Assembly: GCA_947652605.1 (NCBI GenBank)
Contig: OX393583.1
Location: 7,419,222-7,483,221 of the forward strand
Reading direction: 5' to 3'
DNA length: 64,000 bases
DNA from: Elmis aenea
Lineage: Eukaryota; Arthropoda; Insecta; Coleoptera; Elmidae
Below the pieces are notes generated by a model that saw only the letters and a program-made list of their open reading frames with translations, did not search any database and had not been told where the DNA came from. The position numbers and the translations under genes were made by a program. Each line of letters starts with the position of its first letter. Within the stretch, counting starts at the first letter, position 1. This document shows, piece by piece, positions 10,870 to 23,096 of the stretch.

Positions 10870-12470
10870 ATACAAATACATAATAGCGTATACTGACGAT
10901 ATGGCAATCACGGGGAATAGAAGAGAAGACATAATAAGAGCGATAGATCAACTAGACAAAGAGGCAAAAAAACTGGGTCTGGAAATAAATGAAGAAAATA
11001 CAAAATATATGAAGATGGGAAGTGAAAATTTGCACATACAGAACGATCTAGAAACAAAAGAATACACATTCGAAGAAGTCAATACTTTCAATTACTTGGG
11101 AGTTATAGTGGGGCAAATTGGAAAGAACAGAGTGAATGCGATTTCTGAGAAGAATATAGGGATGTAGACTGATCGATAAAATCGGTAATGAAAAAATTCG
11201 AAATAACCTAGGAGTAACAGACATTGGAAAAGATGGAAACGAACCAATTAATATGGCTTGGACATCTACTACGCATGCCAGAAAGTAGATACGCGAAAAT
11301 AGGATGGAAAATGAAGATGGAGGGAAAGAGAAATACAGGAAGACCAAGAATATAATGGGAAAAAGAAGTGAGGAAGAGACTAGAAAAAAAGGAGTCAGCT
11401 GGAAAGATCTGCCACAATTAGCTAACGATAGGTAGGAGTGGAGAAACTGAATACAGAAATAGAAAAGCATACCTTGACACCAAAAGGTAGAGTAAAGTGC
11501 CCTAATATGGAACAGTTACCTATTATGGAATACATCAGTTTTATGACAATGAATAAGCGATATCTGTTGAAAAGTATATGTACCTATTTGTACATTGATC
11601 ACACATTCCCAAATGTAAAATAGTTAAAAAATATTCACTAGATTACATAACAGTTTCAAATATATTTTTGACATGCTACTGAGTTTTTAGGCTAAATCTT
11701 TCAGTGCAAAATATTATATGCTAGGGTAAATGATATAAAATATTTTATTGCATGTTTATTTAGCATGAGGCTTTACATTTCAATTAAATAGACCAAAATT
11801 TTGATTGGGGCCATTTCATGTTTTTCATATACCAATTTTTGAAATGTCACATTGATACCTAATATGGAATACATAGAGGTGCCTTATAATGAATATGATT
11901 ATGGCCACTAAGTACAGCAATATGGGTTCAGTATCAAAATTGTCAGAAATGGGCAGACGAAAAATGTGCAAAATAACCAAAAAAAAAAAAACAATTCCAT
12001 TGTCCTACCTGTAAAAAATAAATAAATTATCAACATTTAGTTCGTATGACACTTGAATTATAATTTAATTTACATAAATAACAGAGTTTTGGTTTGGTTT
12101 AAGTAATAATGCAAATCAGAAAGAAATAAAAGATTAATCTATGAGCAGTTGTTTATTTTAATGTATATTTCCTATATAATTCTATATTCCATATTAAGAA
12201 CCCCTAGTATTCCATATTAGGTTCCTCGGGAGCGTAATATGGAATAGTAGTAACATTTAAAAATAATAGCTATATAAGAAATATCTATAGTAATATCGTA
12301 AAAAATTCGAGTAATGTGCTGCGTATTCATTACAAATTCCTTATAATTTTTTTTATAAAATTTTGTTGAATAAATGTGAATATTATTGCCGAATACAAAA
12401 AAGTATTCCATATTAGGGCACTTTACTCTACAAGAGGAACCGAATAAGAAGAAATAAAAAATGTCCCATA
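10870..12470 (+). mobile_element. LINE reverse transcriptase 3' part, split by a TA element
   Basis: From about 10876 the frame reads IIAYTDDMAITGNRREDI, with the catalytic Y-x-DD box of reverse transcriptase, then LGLEINEENTKYMKM and FNYLGVIV (palm/thumb blocks of CR1/Jockey-like enzymes). It then jumps to WLGHLLRMPESRYAKIGWK, GKRNTGRPR and KKGVSWKDLPQLANDR, so the segment between is deleted and the frame is broken. The 5' end is truncated just before the YTDD box. The 3' tail is interrupted after CACCAAAAGGTA by the element at 11490-12428 and resumes as TACAAGAGGAACCGAATAAG. The copy at 1-190 shows the uninterrupted tail. Confidence 0.8.
11490..12428 (+). mobile_element. TA-flanked 939-bp element, copy 1 (GAGTAAAGTGCCC ends)
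   Basis: Ends are GAGTAAAGTGCCCTAATATG and its mirror CATATTAGGGCACTTTACTC, flanked by TA on both sides. The motif TATGGAATA/TATTCCATATTA recurs many times inside, for example near 11525, 11865, 12188, 12205 and 12235. A second copy in opposite orientation is at 47591-48524. No transposase reading frame survives, so the element is non-autonomous. The TA duplication points to Tc1/mariner-type mobilisation, but the terminus is unlike the CAGGGTG group. Confidence 0.85.
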
Positions 12471-13396
12471 AAAAATAACTCACATAAATTTGAGAATTCC
12501 TGAAATTTGTTTGCCACACAGTGGTACAGCAGTTCAAATATCTGGGTGTTTAAATGTTGTCCGCCCTGTACATCCTTAAAGCAATAAAGAAACTTTATAA
12601 ACGCATTAAAGCAATTAGGTAATATTTCACACCTTGTTTAACGGTCCCTCGAAAGGGCCACGAGTATTGAATTAATTTACATGATGAAAGAACAGTTTCC
12701 TCGGCGAACTATTTCAAAAGACGCAGCGATGTATAACACGAGTTTTAGAACTTCCCAAGTTTTTCTCGGTCAGCGGCATTCATCCGCATTTCAAAACTCA
12801 TAACAGTGCAAGGTAAACGACATCGTTTGCTGTGCTGCCGGAAATTTTACGGATGTCTTGCAACGCCATATTGACGTTTCCAGGCCAATATCAGCGCTCA
12901 GAATGTCCGATATGCAAGCGGAACTAGTCCACAACGGCGATTTGCGCGCATCTTCTTACAAAATTCCTATATGAGCGCTAAATGTGTGGCAAAATTGTTG
13001 GGCTCCTTATGAAACCGCGTTTTGTACTGATGCCGTTACTTTGCATAAACCCGACGTAAAATGAAATGTAAAAACAACGTTCGAGACGTTGAACGGCACC
13101 GGAAAATGTACTGAAGACTGGAAAAATAAAACACGGAGCAAATAAGAAATAAAATTGATTGTTTCGATAAAAAGTTTGGAAGGATCTCGCTCAGTACTGA
13201 ACGTTAAGCTCATAGCAATCAATTAGGGGCCGATAAGTGGAGCGATGAAAAATTTTACTAGATTTATTTTCCTAGTCTTTTAGTAAATTCCGCAAAGCTG
13301 ATTTTATTTAGAACATTTCACAAATAGTCTTAACAGCCTTTACAACATGAGGATACTACACAGGTAGTAAATATGAATGTTTAAAATTATAATATG
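12471..13396. other. Unique spacer with GC-richer island
   Basis: About 12640-13230 is non-repetitive and GC-richer than its surroundings, with no convincing reading frame. Candidate conserved intronic sequence; nothing more can be said. Confidence 0.4.
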
Positions 13397-13398
13397 TA

Positions 13399-13972
13399 CA
13401 GGGTGGCCTATTTTCGATGCCCATCTCATTATTAGAGATAGAAAAAACAAATAAGTATCTACGTAGTCTCGATTTCTTTTTTTCGAGAGGAATTCAATGC
13501 CGTAAATAGATTTTCTTAGAAAAAAACCTAAAAAACCTTCATAACTTGCGTATTATTAAAAATAAATACATCGACCCTTATATATTTGGAATGAGAAAAA
13601 AATAAGGAATTTAAATATGTCATAGCCAACTATCGCTTCCTTTTAAAAAAATGTAATTTTGTGTCATAACTTTTTAACAGCGAGCGTAAATTTTTTTTTT
13701 TTAGTATAATTAAATTAAACATAAAACTATCTAAAAATAATCTTAATAAATATTTTCGATATTTACAACAATAACGGAGATATGACGCATTATTGATATG
13801 ACAAAAAAACACTTTTTATTCGATAACTCGAAAACCGGAAATGATAGAATATTTTTGAAAACGGTTCTGAGTTTGTCTCAAAAAACTGCACATTTTTGGT
13901 AATTTAACCGTTTCTCTATCTTAAATATTAACCGAGATACCCATGCAATCCAATCGAATTTGGACCACCCTG
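13399..13972. mobile_element. CAGGGTGG family, copy 1 (574 bp)
   Basis: Begins CAGGGTGGCCTATTTTCGAT inside TA and ends ATCGAATTTGGACCACCCTG before TA. Copy 2 is at 38635-39221. Both share internal blocks such as TATATTTGGAATGAG and CTCGAAAACCGGAAAT. It has subterminal terms GGGTATCTCGGTTAATATTT and GATAGAGAAACGGTTAAATT, also seen in diverged form in the 52037 and 44999 families. There is no coding capacity; the minus-strand frame at 13630-13812 is incidental. Confidence 0.85.
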
Positions 13973-13974
13973 TA

Positions 13975-15196
13975 CTACACAGAAAATAAAAGTAATACTT
14001 CGCCACTGATATCCTAGTTTTACACTGCAATACCAACATAAACTTGGTTAATTTATTTTCGGTCTGAAGTTAGCGGGCATCAATCATTGTTGATCACCAG
14101 ATATTTTGGGAAAATTCGTCTGTTTATAGTTTTTTTTTCTAAATATTTAAAAACGTTGAAGGTGTAAGTCGAATTTCAGAATGGCATTAAATTCGTCGAA
14201 ATTCTGCCCAATTTAGCTTACTTAACCGACTATGTATCTCTTATAATAACAAAGTTATCCGTATAACACATGTAGATGATTGTCAACCTGTATACAAGTA
14301 TGTTTGACGGGTTTTATCTGTTTGCTGTCTATATTGTTTTATTTCCTGATCAATATCACAAAAATCAACTGGGACAAATAAAACTTCGTGTCACAGTTTA
14401 CTTCAATTTTATATACGCGGTGCGTGGAGTGGAGCTCGTCGTCGTCGAGTAATAGAAACCATAGCGAAGCGGCATCGACCTCTAGGCCAGGCCATTTGGG
14501 GTATCGATCTGCAAAACGACGCCGTCTGCTCACGACCCGTACGCAGAATTACAATGGATACATTGTTCTTCGAGTTTGCGGCAAGCTAAATGAAATTTCT
14601 GACCATTCCGCGTTCCCGTAAACGATCCGTTATGTTTTATAACGACCCGGCTCACCTTCCTGCCCGCCCTGAAGACGATGCGAACGCGGCGAGACGTTCT
14701 CGTCGCGATTTTATTTCGTTTCGAAACCGAACATTAGTGCAACGTTCGCAGGGAGAGACGATGTGCGGACGTTAAAACTTGAGCAATGAAATTAGACGAA
14801 CAGCGGATGCCAGACAATTGAAGTGCCTTTAACGATAAGATTTGCGGTGCTGCACAACAATGCTTGTTGCAGTGGCTGCTCGAAGTATTTTTAAGTATTA
14901 TTTGTACGATTTACTCGGTTAAATAAACGTGGGATTCGTGCCAAAATAATAACGGCGAGAGAAACGACAAATGTTACAGTAGCGAGAAAAGAATTTCGTG
15001 GAAAATAAACGTGCTGGCTTTTTCAGGATAATTTTCACAACTGAAACTTTGCAGCTGCAAAAAATATGATGCAGGTTGTTAAATCGGTCGAAATTAACTT
15101 AACTGTGCTTTTGTATAAATAGTTAAAAAATCAATCAAATGTTATTAAAATCAACTGATAGATATAACTGAAAATAATGTAATGGTTTATTTTTAG
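13975..15196. other. Unique spacer with GC-richer island 14400-14820
   Basis: The island includes GAGCTCGTCGTCGTCGAG and several CG-rich stretches, with overlapping short frames on both strands. No splice-site-flanked frame stood out. It could be a regulatory element or an untranslated exon of a host gene, but neither can be supported. Confidence 0.35.
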
Positions 15197-15260
15197 CAGG
15201 GATGGAATAACGTTTTAAATCGTTACTATTCCTTCTATTTTCATCTTTAAGCTCTATGTT
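15197..15260 (+). mobile_element. Fragment of a CAGGGATGGAATAACG-ended repeat
   Basis: CAGGGATGGAATAACGTTTT and the next 10 bp are repeated exactly at 30607. The adjacent CTATTTTCATCTTTAAGC is mirrored at about 15845-15870, which may mark the other arm of the same element. The right terminus is not recognisable. The CAGGG start suggests hAT, but no 8-bp duplication could be matched. Confidence 0.4.
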
Positions 15261-16063
15261 TACCTAATTATAAATTATGATCTTAGAATTCAAATAATGG
15301 TGACAACCGAACAGATTTCAGATGAGAAGTGGCGGAATGTCATATTAACTTTTTATAATAGGCTTGGGTACTGTCAAATAGAAGAAGAAAGACAATTCGA
15401 ACACCTTATTAAATAATAAAATAACATTTTTAACATTGTTTATTAAATTAAATAAATAAGGGTTTTCGCCCTGCACCTTTTAATTGTGCAAACTTGGCAA
15501 CATGCGGTTTTCACAATTCAATTTGTAATTTAATATAGTATCATAAAAATGATTTATTTACGAAAATAGTTCTAAATGAGCAACTACAAAATCGTATATT
15601 TTAATGAACAGATAACTAATCGAAGTCATTTTACTAAAAATTTCTTGTTTATAAAAGCAGTTGATAGTTAATATTAATAACAGTATTAGTTCTTTAATAC
15701 TAGGGTGCAATTTTAGGTATATTGCAAAAACTAATCATACAATACGTATTCTTAGAAGGTTTCGTCACATTGGCCTAAAAAAAGAAACTCTTATGTCGAT
15801 TAATAAATTTTGATTTTATTGTTTTTTATTTAACTAATTTATGATCGGCTTAAAGATGAAAATAGAACCTTATTTGACATTTAAAACAAATTATCAAGAT
15901 ATTTTCAAAGCCGACTAGGTAATTAATTTCTATTAAATATATTGTTTGTGCTCATTAATTATCATGAAAACCGCAATAACTCGAGAAATATTAATTTTAG
16001 AAATAATAGACCTTCAACAAATTTTAAACATAATTAAACTATCAATAAGAATATGTAAGAATA
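15261..16063. other. AT-rich spacer
   Basis: Contains the mirrored partner of the 15229-15258 motif near 15845-15870, possibly marking one element spanning about 15197-15900. Nothing else recognised. Confidence 0.35.
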
Positions 16064-16065
16064 TA

Positions 16066-17552
16066 CAGGGTTATTCAAATTCGAGGCCCACCATGGGGAT
16101 CTCGCTTATTATAATAGCTAGAGTATAGGTTTAAATTTGGCAAAGTTGCTAAATTTGATGCTCATTGATAGTCCAAAGAGAAATTGGAAATATCTCAAAC
16201 GGTAACCGAGAAAATTAGGAAAAACTGGAAAATGCGATTTTTGAAAATCGTCTATAACTTCTTTGGAATTTGAAATATTTTAAATGTGTAAAGACATTGC
16301 CCAAGCAACTTTTCAAGCCGAATCGAATGGTGGTCACAAATTTTTGCTAGATCGATTCGTTTTTGTTTTATGACAACCAACTTTGTTTTTTCTTATGGGC
16401 ACAATTTTTGCTATTTACATAATGAAATAGCATTTATTTTTCTGAATCCATTGAGATATCACACATGGTATTTTACTTCTACATTAATTGTCAAATTTGA
16501 AAAAAAAACGTTTTTAACAATAACAACTATAAATCAGGTAGGCCGGTCATTGTAGTTTATGTTGTTTCCATGACAACCAATCAACAAAGTTTTGAAAGTC
16601 TATTACTTGTCACATTAATAAATTCGTAAATATTAACTTTAATAATGAAGAAAAACGCGATATGCTCCGAATTTTTTATACCGTTCTTTTAAGTTTTGTT
16701 ATACTTTATCACATGCTTTATACAAATTTACTTAAGTTTCTGTTTAACATAGAAAAATAGTGTTTTTTCCGGATATGTTTCTAATAAAAATGTTTTTTTT
16801 TTATTGTTATCTGAAACCTTTCTGCCATTTTTTTCTCTAATTTTGGCAAAAGCCTCATATTTCCCTATGTTTCTGTCCAACGAACAAAAATATGTGTGCG
16901 AGGGTTGTCTTCTATCTGGATATGTTTCTGCATATCGTTGACTTGACAGTGTAGAGTTCCTATTCAATGAATAAAAAATTAAAGTTCATTTTTACGAATT
17001 TATTAATGTGACAAGTAACAGACTTTTAGTTTGTTGATTGGTAGTCATGGAAACAACATAAACTAAAATGACCGACCTACCTGATTTATAGTTGTTATTG
17101 TTAAAACTGTTTTTTTTTCAAATTTGACAATTAATGTAGAAGTAAAATACCATGTGTGATATCTCAATGGATTCAGAAAAATAAATGCTATTTGATTATG
17201 TAAATAGCGAAAATTGCTCCCATAAGAAAAAACAAAGTTGGTTGTCATAAAACAAAAACGAATCGATCTAGCAAAAATTTGTGACCACCATTCGATTCGG
17301 CTTGAAAAGTTGCTTGGGCAATGTCTTTACACATTTAAAATATTTCAAATTCCAAAGAAGTTATAGACGATTTTCAAAAATCGCATTTTCCGGTTTTTCC
17401 TAATTTTCTCGTATACCGTTTGAGATATTTCCAATTTCTCTTTGGATTATTAATGAGCACAAAATTTAGCAACTTTGCCAAATTTAAACCTATACTCTAG
17501 CTATTATAATAAGCGAGATCCCCATGGTGGGCCTCGAATTTGAATAACCTTG
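16066..17552. mobile_element. Foldback element of the CAGGGTGATTGAAATTCGAG family, copy 1 (1487 bp)
   Basis: TA-flanked ends CAGGGTTATTCAAATTCGAG and CTCGAATTTGAATAACCTTG, with arms of about 500 bp that mirror almost base for base (GACAACCAACTTTG / CAAAGTTGGTTGTC; GATCGATTCGTTTTTGTTTT mirrored at about 17250). The centre is a single-copy stretch at about 16600-16980. The mirrored 61-residue frames at 16370-16555 and 17063-17248 are the same arm read twice and not genes. Other copies are at 51501-52033 (right arm) and 61806-62660. Confidence 0.88.
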
Positions 17553-17554
17553 TA

Positions 17555-17870
17555 TAGTGTGTTCCATTTAAAAAAATTGACTTATCCGTGTTTGAAGTTT
17601 AACCAATTGGACAGAGCATAAAAAACACCCTGTGTTTTATTTTAAAATTTTAACTAGTCAGCAATCACTATGATATTATTGTCGAACAAAGTTTCAAAGG
17701 AATTCGTTCTGAAATTGCTATGTTGTGAAATCTCAATATTTTTTTAGAATCCCGTTTCTGTCAAAGTTTCATAAAAACTTAAATAACTCAAAAACGATTG
17801 ATTTTAGGCACATAAAACCCTAAAATTTTGAAAGACAATTTAATTCTGCATCTAAAAAGTGCAAAATATG
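17555..17870. other. Short spacer with degraded element ends
   Basis: Begins TAGTGTGTTCCATTTAAAAA, like a CAGGGTGTTCC end lacking its first bases, and includes AACACCCTGTGTTTTA near 17620. Probably leftovers of one or two CAGGGTG elements. Confidence 0.35.
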
Positions 17871-17927
17871 CAGGGTGTTCTATTTAAGAAAACAAAGTGA
17901 CGTATCAGTGCGCAAAAACAAAACACT

Positions 17928-18696
17928 AGCCGCATTCGTTATCTATAACCGTAGGTTATATTGTATTTTTAACCCAACTTCGGTTATAAAAATCGATTAT
18001 AAGTAGCAGTTAAAACCGACATAACCTGATTTTTATAACTTTTTGTCATTGAAGGTTATAACGTTATAACATAGGTTATAACCACGTTATAACATAGGTT
18101 AATATGGATAAAATGAAAAGAAAAAGATTTCCAAAAAAAAATAAAGGAGATCGATGGCAAAGAATCTCGAAGGAGATATTCCACTGAGGAAATCACCACT
18201 TTGGCTCAATGGATAGCTGAAAATCCACTAAATGGAGAGGATAAAGGTAGGTAAACAAACGTTAATGCATTATTCAGTACCTATTCTTAATTGTTGTATG
18301 TAATTTATAGTTCAGTTGTTTAAATTTTTTGCAGGAGTAAATAAAAATAAAGAGACGACAATCTCTTATATTAGAAGGATGTTTTATATATTTTATAACC
18401 TACATCTGTCAAATTTTGGTTAAACCGTCTAATATGGGTCAATCTAAACAGATGAATCTTCCTTAGGTGTAACAAATTTTACTTTGGTTACCTTTGTTAA
18501 TAACAATCATATTCTCAATAGCAACAATGGTAACCACAGCAAAATGTGCTTACACCTAAGGAAGATTCATCTGTTTAGATTGACCCATAACTTTTTGATA
18601 TAACATCTGTCATTCGTTTTCTAGGTTATAATTTTAGGTTATATGAACGGTTATACTACCTTTTATAACCCTCAGTTATAGATAACAAATGCGGCT
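17928..18696 (+). mobile_element. PIF/Harbinger-like element with a Myb-like exon remnant
   Basis: Termini AGCCGCATTCGTTATCTATA and, mirrored, AGCCGCATTTGTTATCTATA, flanked by ACT at 17925-17927 and 18697-18699. The AGCCGC start and 3-bp duplication match the Harbinger at 8936. The plus strand from ATG 18104 reads MDKMKRKRFPKK and, after a frameshift, RRRYSTEEITTLAQWIAENP, ending at a GTAGGT splice donor near 18247. A basic start followed by a (F/Y)S.EE...L..W helix resembles the Myb/SANT-like partner protein of Harbinger. Subterminal regions are crowded with GGTTATA motifs, possible binding sites for such a protein. No nuclease remains. Confidence 0.75.
18435..18587. mobile_element. 153-bp TA-flanked MITE inside the Harbinger element
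   Basis: Ends TGGGTCAATCTAAACAGATG and CATCTGTTTAGATTGACCCA mirror each other exactly for about 37 bp (to TTCCTTAGGTGTAA), flanked by TA at 18433-18434 and 18588-18589. It is non-coding. The near-perfect arms suggest it is the most recent insertion in this three-layer stack. Confidence 0.8.
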
Positions 18697-18829
18697 ACTG
18701 TGTATAGTTGAAAATAATTTTAGGTTATGTGGTAAATTACCACAAACAACTTTTCTTCTAAACTTTTTTTTGTAAAATTATCATAAGACGAGCTATTGAT
18801 CCGTTACGTTACTTTTTGTACGCTCTGTA

Positions 18830-20768
18830 TAAAAACACACGAAATTATAAACTAATGGCAAATGAAACTGTTTAAAAGTGAAAATGATGAACAGAAACCT
18901 ACACAGAGAAGAACAAAAGGTGCTTGAAGAATAATAATTATTAAATCAGTTTTCCTGCGTTTTTATGAGCAATCTGAATGTAAAATGAGTACACCTCATT
19001 CAGGGGATGATACGCACTCTATTTCAGTTTAATAAAACATGAAATTCATAAAGGCAAGCATAAAAGTGTTACAACCCCCATTAGCAAAATCTGCCTTTTA
19101 ATACAAGCATATTTTATACAATTGATTTTCTATTTTCACCCCCATCGCTCTTTCTACACTTTGTGGAATAAATGTTTGGAATAAAATAGGGACCAACGGC
19201 AATTTTGCAAAACATTTTCTGTTTCAAAATTAAGTGGAAGGTGTAAAAATATGAAAACATTTTTTTATTATTTAAACTGGTGTCCAGGATGTTCAAAGAC
19301 AAGCAGTACATGGAAACATCGTTTAATGTTAAAAATACAGATTTGTGTCAATGGAAAATATTGTATTCGTTCACTTTTACTCAACTCTTTAAATACTTGT
19401 TAAAAACCAATTTTTTGATTTGCTTGTAAGGTTTGTTATACGAATTTTGTATGTAAATTATAACTGGTTTACGATGAATTTAGATGTTAATTGTTTAAAT
19501 CCCTTTTACAATTTTTTAGAATATCAGCATCAACTTCATTAGAAGCAATATTTTGTCTATAAATTTGATTGACTTTTGTTTTATTAAAACAATATATTTG
19601 CATAATAATCGTTTCCTGTTTTCCTACGAGCTTCAAAAATGAATTATTTTGAAAATTTAATAGTTAATTTGTACTAAAGGTTGGGTTAGATTTGCCTGTC
19701 AAAATTCTCCCAGAGCTAAAGGCACATTTTATTTCATAGAACGAATTTAATGAAAAATGTGAATGTAGCATTTTTGAATAATAATTGAGTAACAAGAAAG
19801 ATTACACAAAAAAAAAGTTACGCTAATTTAAGTATTACACGAAAATTAAGCATAGATACTAAAAAAACATGCTTATCAGCAGTTTTCGAGGTATTGTAGA
19901 TTTTCTTTTCGTTTATCAAATCTTTTACAAAATTTGTTCTGCATTACAAGTCCATCTTGAACCAAAAGAATTTTTGCCACAAAAGTTTTAAGCACTGATG
20001 AACATTTGTAGTTCCTTTTCAATTATTTTTTTATTCTGGCTTACTCAGAGAATAAGATCGGGAGCAGAATGCTCCACACTTAATAAACCATAAAAGCATC
20101 TATATCAAGTACTCCTACCTTACCGAAAGACATCAATTTATCAATTTCAGAAAACGTACGAAACATCAGGACACTTACCTAGAAAAAAAGTTATGCATTA
20201 GATATTGCAACTAAATTATCAAACAAAATATATGCATTTATTGTTGGCAAATATTCAAAAGTCGTGCATTGTTCTATATAATTAGACTTCCAAACACAGT
20301 TGTTCTCTATGTGTAAGTGCTTTTTTTTAGAGTCTAATTTTTTATGTCGTTTATTATTTGTTTTTATTTTTATTAAAAATTAATTTTTAATACATTTCTA
20401 TTAATAGTTGCTGTATAATTTTTAAGATTTGAACGTTTTTTGTTATGTTAAATAGACTGTTTGCTATGATTTGAATCAACTTTGAACTGATTTTTCTCGA
20501 AAAATTTCTTATGTATGCATACTTTTTAATACATGGTCGGATTCAGAATTAAATTCTCTACCCGAATCAACAAAACCATGTATACTATGTAATTAAAAAA
20601 AAAACAGTTGCCTATCGCGGATTTGACATACCTCATCGTAGAGGTAACAAATGCACATCATTTAATAAAGAATTTGTCACCGTTTTCAAGAATACAAGGT
20701 TTGTTAAGGTTATTTTCAATAATTAAAAAGTTATAGGGGTGCGACAGTCAAACTAAATCACCCGGTAT
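18830..20768. other. AT-rich spacer, nothing recognised
   Basis: No repeat partner, coding signature or RNA gene seen. Frames are short and F/L/I/K-rich. Confidence 0.45.
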
Positions 20769-20883
20769 AGTTCCTGAGGCCATAAGAAGCATGGTACAGC
20801 ATTTTTGTATTCAGATTATTGACTTAGAATTTTACGAAGAACATCGCCACGTGTAGCGCTTCCGCCAATTTATACACACCCTG
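20769..20883 (-). mobile_element. Solo right arm of the 8395-10211 MITE family
   Basis: AGTTCCTGAGGCCATAAGAA through GCATGGTACAGCATTTTTGT to CACCCTG+TA aligns with the arms of the element at 8395. It shows what that arm looks like without the Harbinger insertion. The left arm is missing. Confidence 0.75.
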
Positions 20884-20885
20884 TA

Positions 20886-21502
20886 TAACCTTGCATTTAT
20901 TCTTGGCAAATGTTCTCTATATATTCTAAAAACGCAATGCATTTTTCACCATAAACCCTGTATAAAACACCTTTATATAGTTCTCTTTCTTTAACACTAA
21001 TTTTATCTCTTATCATTTAGGTGAACTTCATATATTTATTTCTCTTAATGCGTGTACAATTTTACAAGAATATTTTTAGCTTAAAACGTAGGTGGAACAT
21101 AGAAGGCGATGGAAACAGTCGAGCAAAGGATTTTTAATTTAAACCGGTAAGTGTAGCAAAAGATATATAGGGCAAAGTGGGTCAGCGAGGGGAGGCATTT
21201 GAGAGTGCTGCTGGGAATTTCGGTTAATGAACTATCCTATTGAAACACACCGAGGACCCTTCAATTTTCAAGATGCTCGAGAATTTAAAACTGGGTTATT
21301 TTTTTCCACTCGACGCGGCACTCTTAGTTTGAGAAGTTAAACGTCATTCGCAATACCCCGTTTAATTTCGTTAAGATTATTTGAAGCACATAGAAAGAAA
21401 TTTTAGAGAATGTTTTTGAAAGTTTTGCTAATACGCGGATGATTAAAAAGTTCAATTGGATAAATAAATGCCTTTCAGACAAGGTGCACAAAGCTCACTC
21501 AT
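20886..21502. other. AT-rich spacer
   Basis: Another degraded CCCTGTATAAAA end occurs near 20957-20970. Otherwise nothing recognised. Confidence 0.4.
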
Positions 21503-21690
21503 ACGAGGGTTGAGCAGAATTTATTGAGTATTGAGTAAAACCATTTAGCCAAAAAAAAAACCTTCGCCATTCTAATTTTCCACTTTTTAAAAGATTCCAA
21601 CCGATCTCCTTTCTGAATGCTTGCAAAATAACCGTGCACAACAGTATCTACCTCCTCCTCAGACAAGAACTTTCTACCGCGCAAATTATG
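21503..21690 (-). pseudogene. Mariner transposase C-terminus and 3' terminal repeat
   Basis: TACGAGGGTTGAGCAGAATT at about 21503 is a typical mariner terminal repeat. Immediately inside it the minus strand encodes RGRKFLSEEEVDTVVHGYF, then a W..RM.K block, the RGRRF.SDEEV...V..W pattern found near the mariner C-terminus. Catalytic residues are absent. The fragment abuts LINE sequence at about 21690. Confidence 0.6.
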
Positions 21691-22060
21691 GGAAATACTT
21701 CAGCCGAAAAAGTCAAGGATTAAGGCGACGGAGAACTGGGGACGATGCTGTGGCTATACAAGAACAAGCGAGAAGAGAAACCAATATATTCGAGATGAAA
21801 TGGGTGTTGTTGTAGACATTATAGAGTCAATAGAACTCAAAAGACTATGATGTCATGGAATAATGAATGAATACAGATGGCCCAACAAAATTTGGAAGTG
21901 GGTGCTGCCATATACAAGAAGAAGAGGCTGACAATGAAGAAATTAGGATCACAAAATGAAGGAAGCAATGGCTGCAAGAGGCTTGAGTGAAGATGATTGG
22001 AAAGCCGGCTAAAATAGAAACTGGGAAGCGAGATTCAGCAAAAGCCGTAATCTATGTCGC
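21691..22060 (+). mobile_element. LINE C-terminal fragment, third family
   Basis: Frame-broken plus-strand translation contains EYRWPNKIWKWVLP, TRRRG and KEAMAARGLSEDDWKAG, followed by NW..RFSK. This matches the RWPK.I.EW.PPGRRKRGRPR..W.D.I..AM..RGL...DW tail of CR1/RTE-like non-LTR elements. Several stops make it dead. The part upstream is cut at the mariner boundary. Confidence 0.65.
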
Positions 22061-23096
22061 ATGCAGATAATAGATACATTAATTTAAACTGAAATAATCA
22101 GTTCCAGGCCTCAAAACTGATACAAGTAAATACAAATTTAACCAGAACTTTACTTCTGAAGAGCAATGAAGGCAGAAGCTGGAAGAAGAGCAAAAGAAAT
22201 TTGTTCAAAAGGGGAGCCCATCTACCATAAAAAAATCAGGTAACTCCAATGTTGGTGATCAATATATTTTTTGTCCCTTTCCCGACGATTTACTAGCTAG
22301 CACTCTGTTTACCAAAAAAACCTGTCGAATGTTGTCTGTTTTACAAATTTCGTAACGAATAGTGGATTATTGGACAAATATGGGAGCATTTTTTCCTCAA
22401 AAAAATGCGACTACTATTAGATTTGACAAACATTTGGGCTGGCGAAAATGGAGGTGCCACTGTCTCTATTTATTTCCATAATAAAGGTCGTGACTTAACT
22501 TGCAAGCTTCATTACATATGGTGTTCATTTAACCATGAAAAGTTGATGCAACTGCCAGCTTACCCGGAAGTGATAGAATATTAAATATTGCGCCATTAAA
22601 TAGCCCGCAAGTTATTATTAAAACAGCAATAATAACTTTGCACACGAACTTTATAATTAATTCAGTAAAATTCCCTATCCACAATTATCGTCATCACGTT
22701 ATACCGTAGATATCATTTAATTAAAACTTCATATGTTGTCTCTGTTTGTCTCTTCTTTAACTGAATTCTTCCGCCGTATTATCAATATTAAAAACTGTTC
22801 ATACGGAAATTGGTGTAATAAGTCCACTTTTTTTTTTGAAAATTGGAGAAGACAAATAATTTCCATATTATTTAGTGTGAATTTTTTATTAGTAGACAAT
22901 TTATAGCCTATATTTTAAAATATTCAAATGTTTGGCCATTTAAAATTCGATAGTAAACGACACTGCGAAATCATTTATTAAGAAAATGGTTTAAATCCAT
23001 TTCTTGTAGTCTAAGCTAAGGAATACAACCGTGAAATTTCACAATTAATTTCGCCACGTAATACAAAACATTTGCGAGTTTATAATAGTATGTTAC
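22061..23096. other. AT-rich spacer
   Basis: Nothing recognised. The first 140 bp is purine-rich and may be LINE 3' tail. Confidence 0.4.

Larger units (their letters stand above)
17871..18827. mobile_element. CAGGGTG-type element hosting a second Harbinger
   Basis: The left end CAGGGTGTTCTATTTAAGAA contains AACAAAGTGACGTATC. The right end, read in reverse, is CAGAGCGTACAAAAAGTAAC then GTAACGGATC and is followed by TA. The ends are alike but diverged, and the left TA has become TG. Without its insert it is under 200 bp. The pairing is plausible rather than certain. Confidence 0.5.

Noticed and set aside
16370..17248. Two nearly identical 61-residue frames facing each other (16370-16555 plus, 17063-17248 minus)
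   Set aside because: They are the two arms of one foldback element read in mirrored frames; similar arm frames recur at 62352. Conservation reflects the inverted repeat, not a protein.
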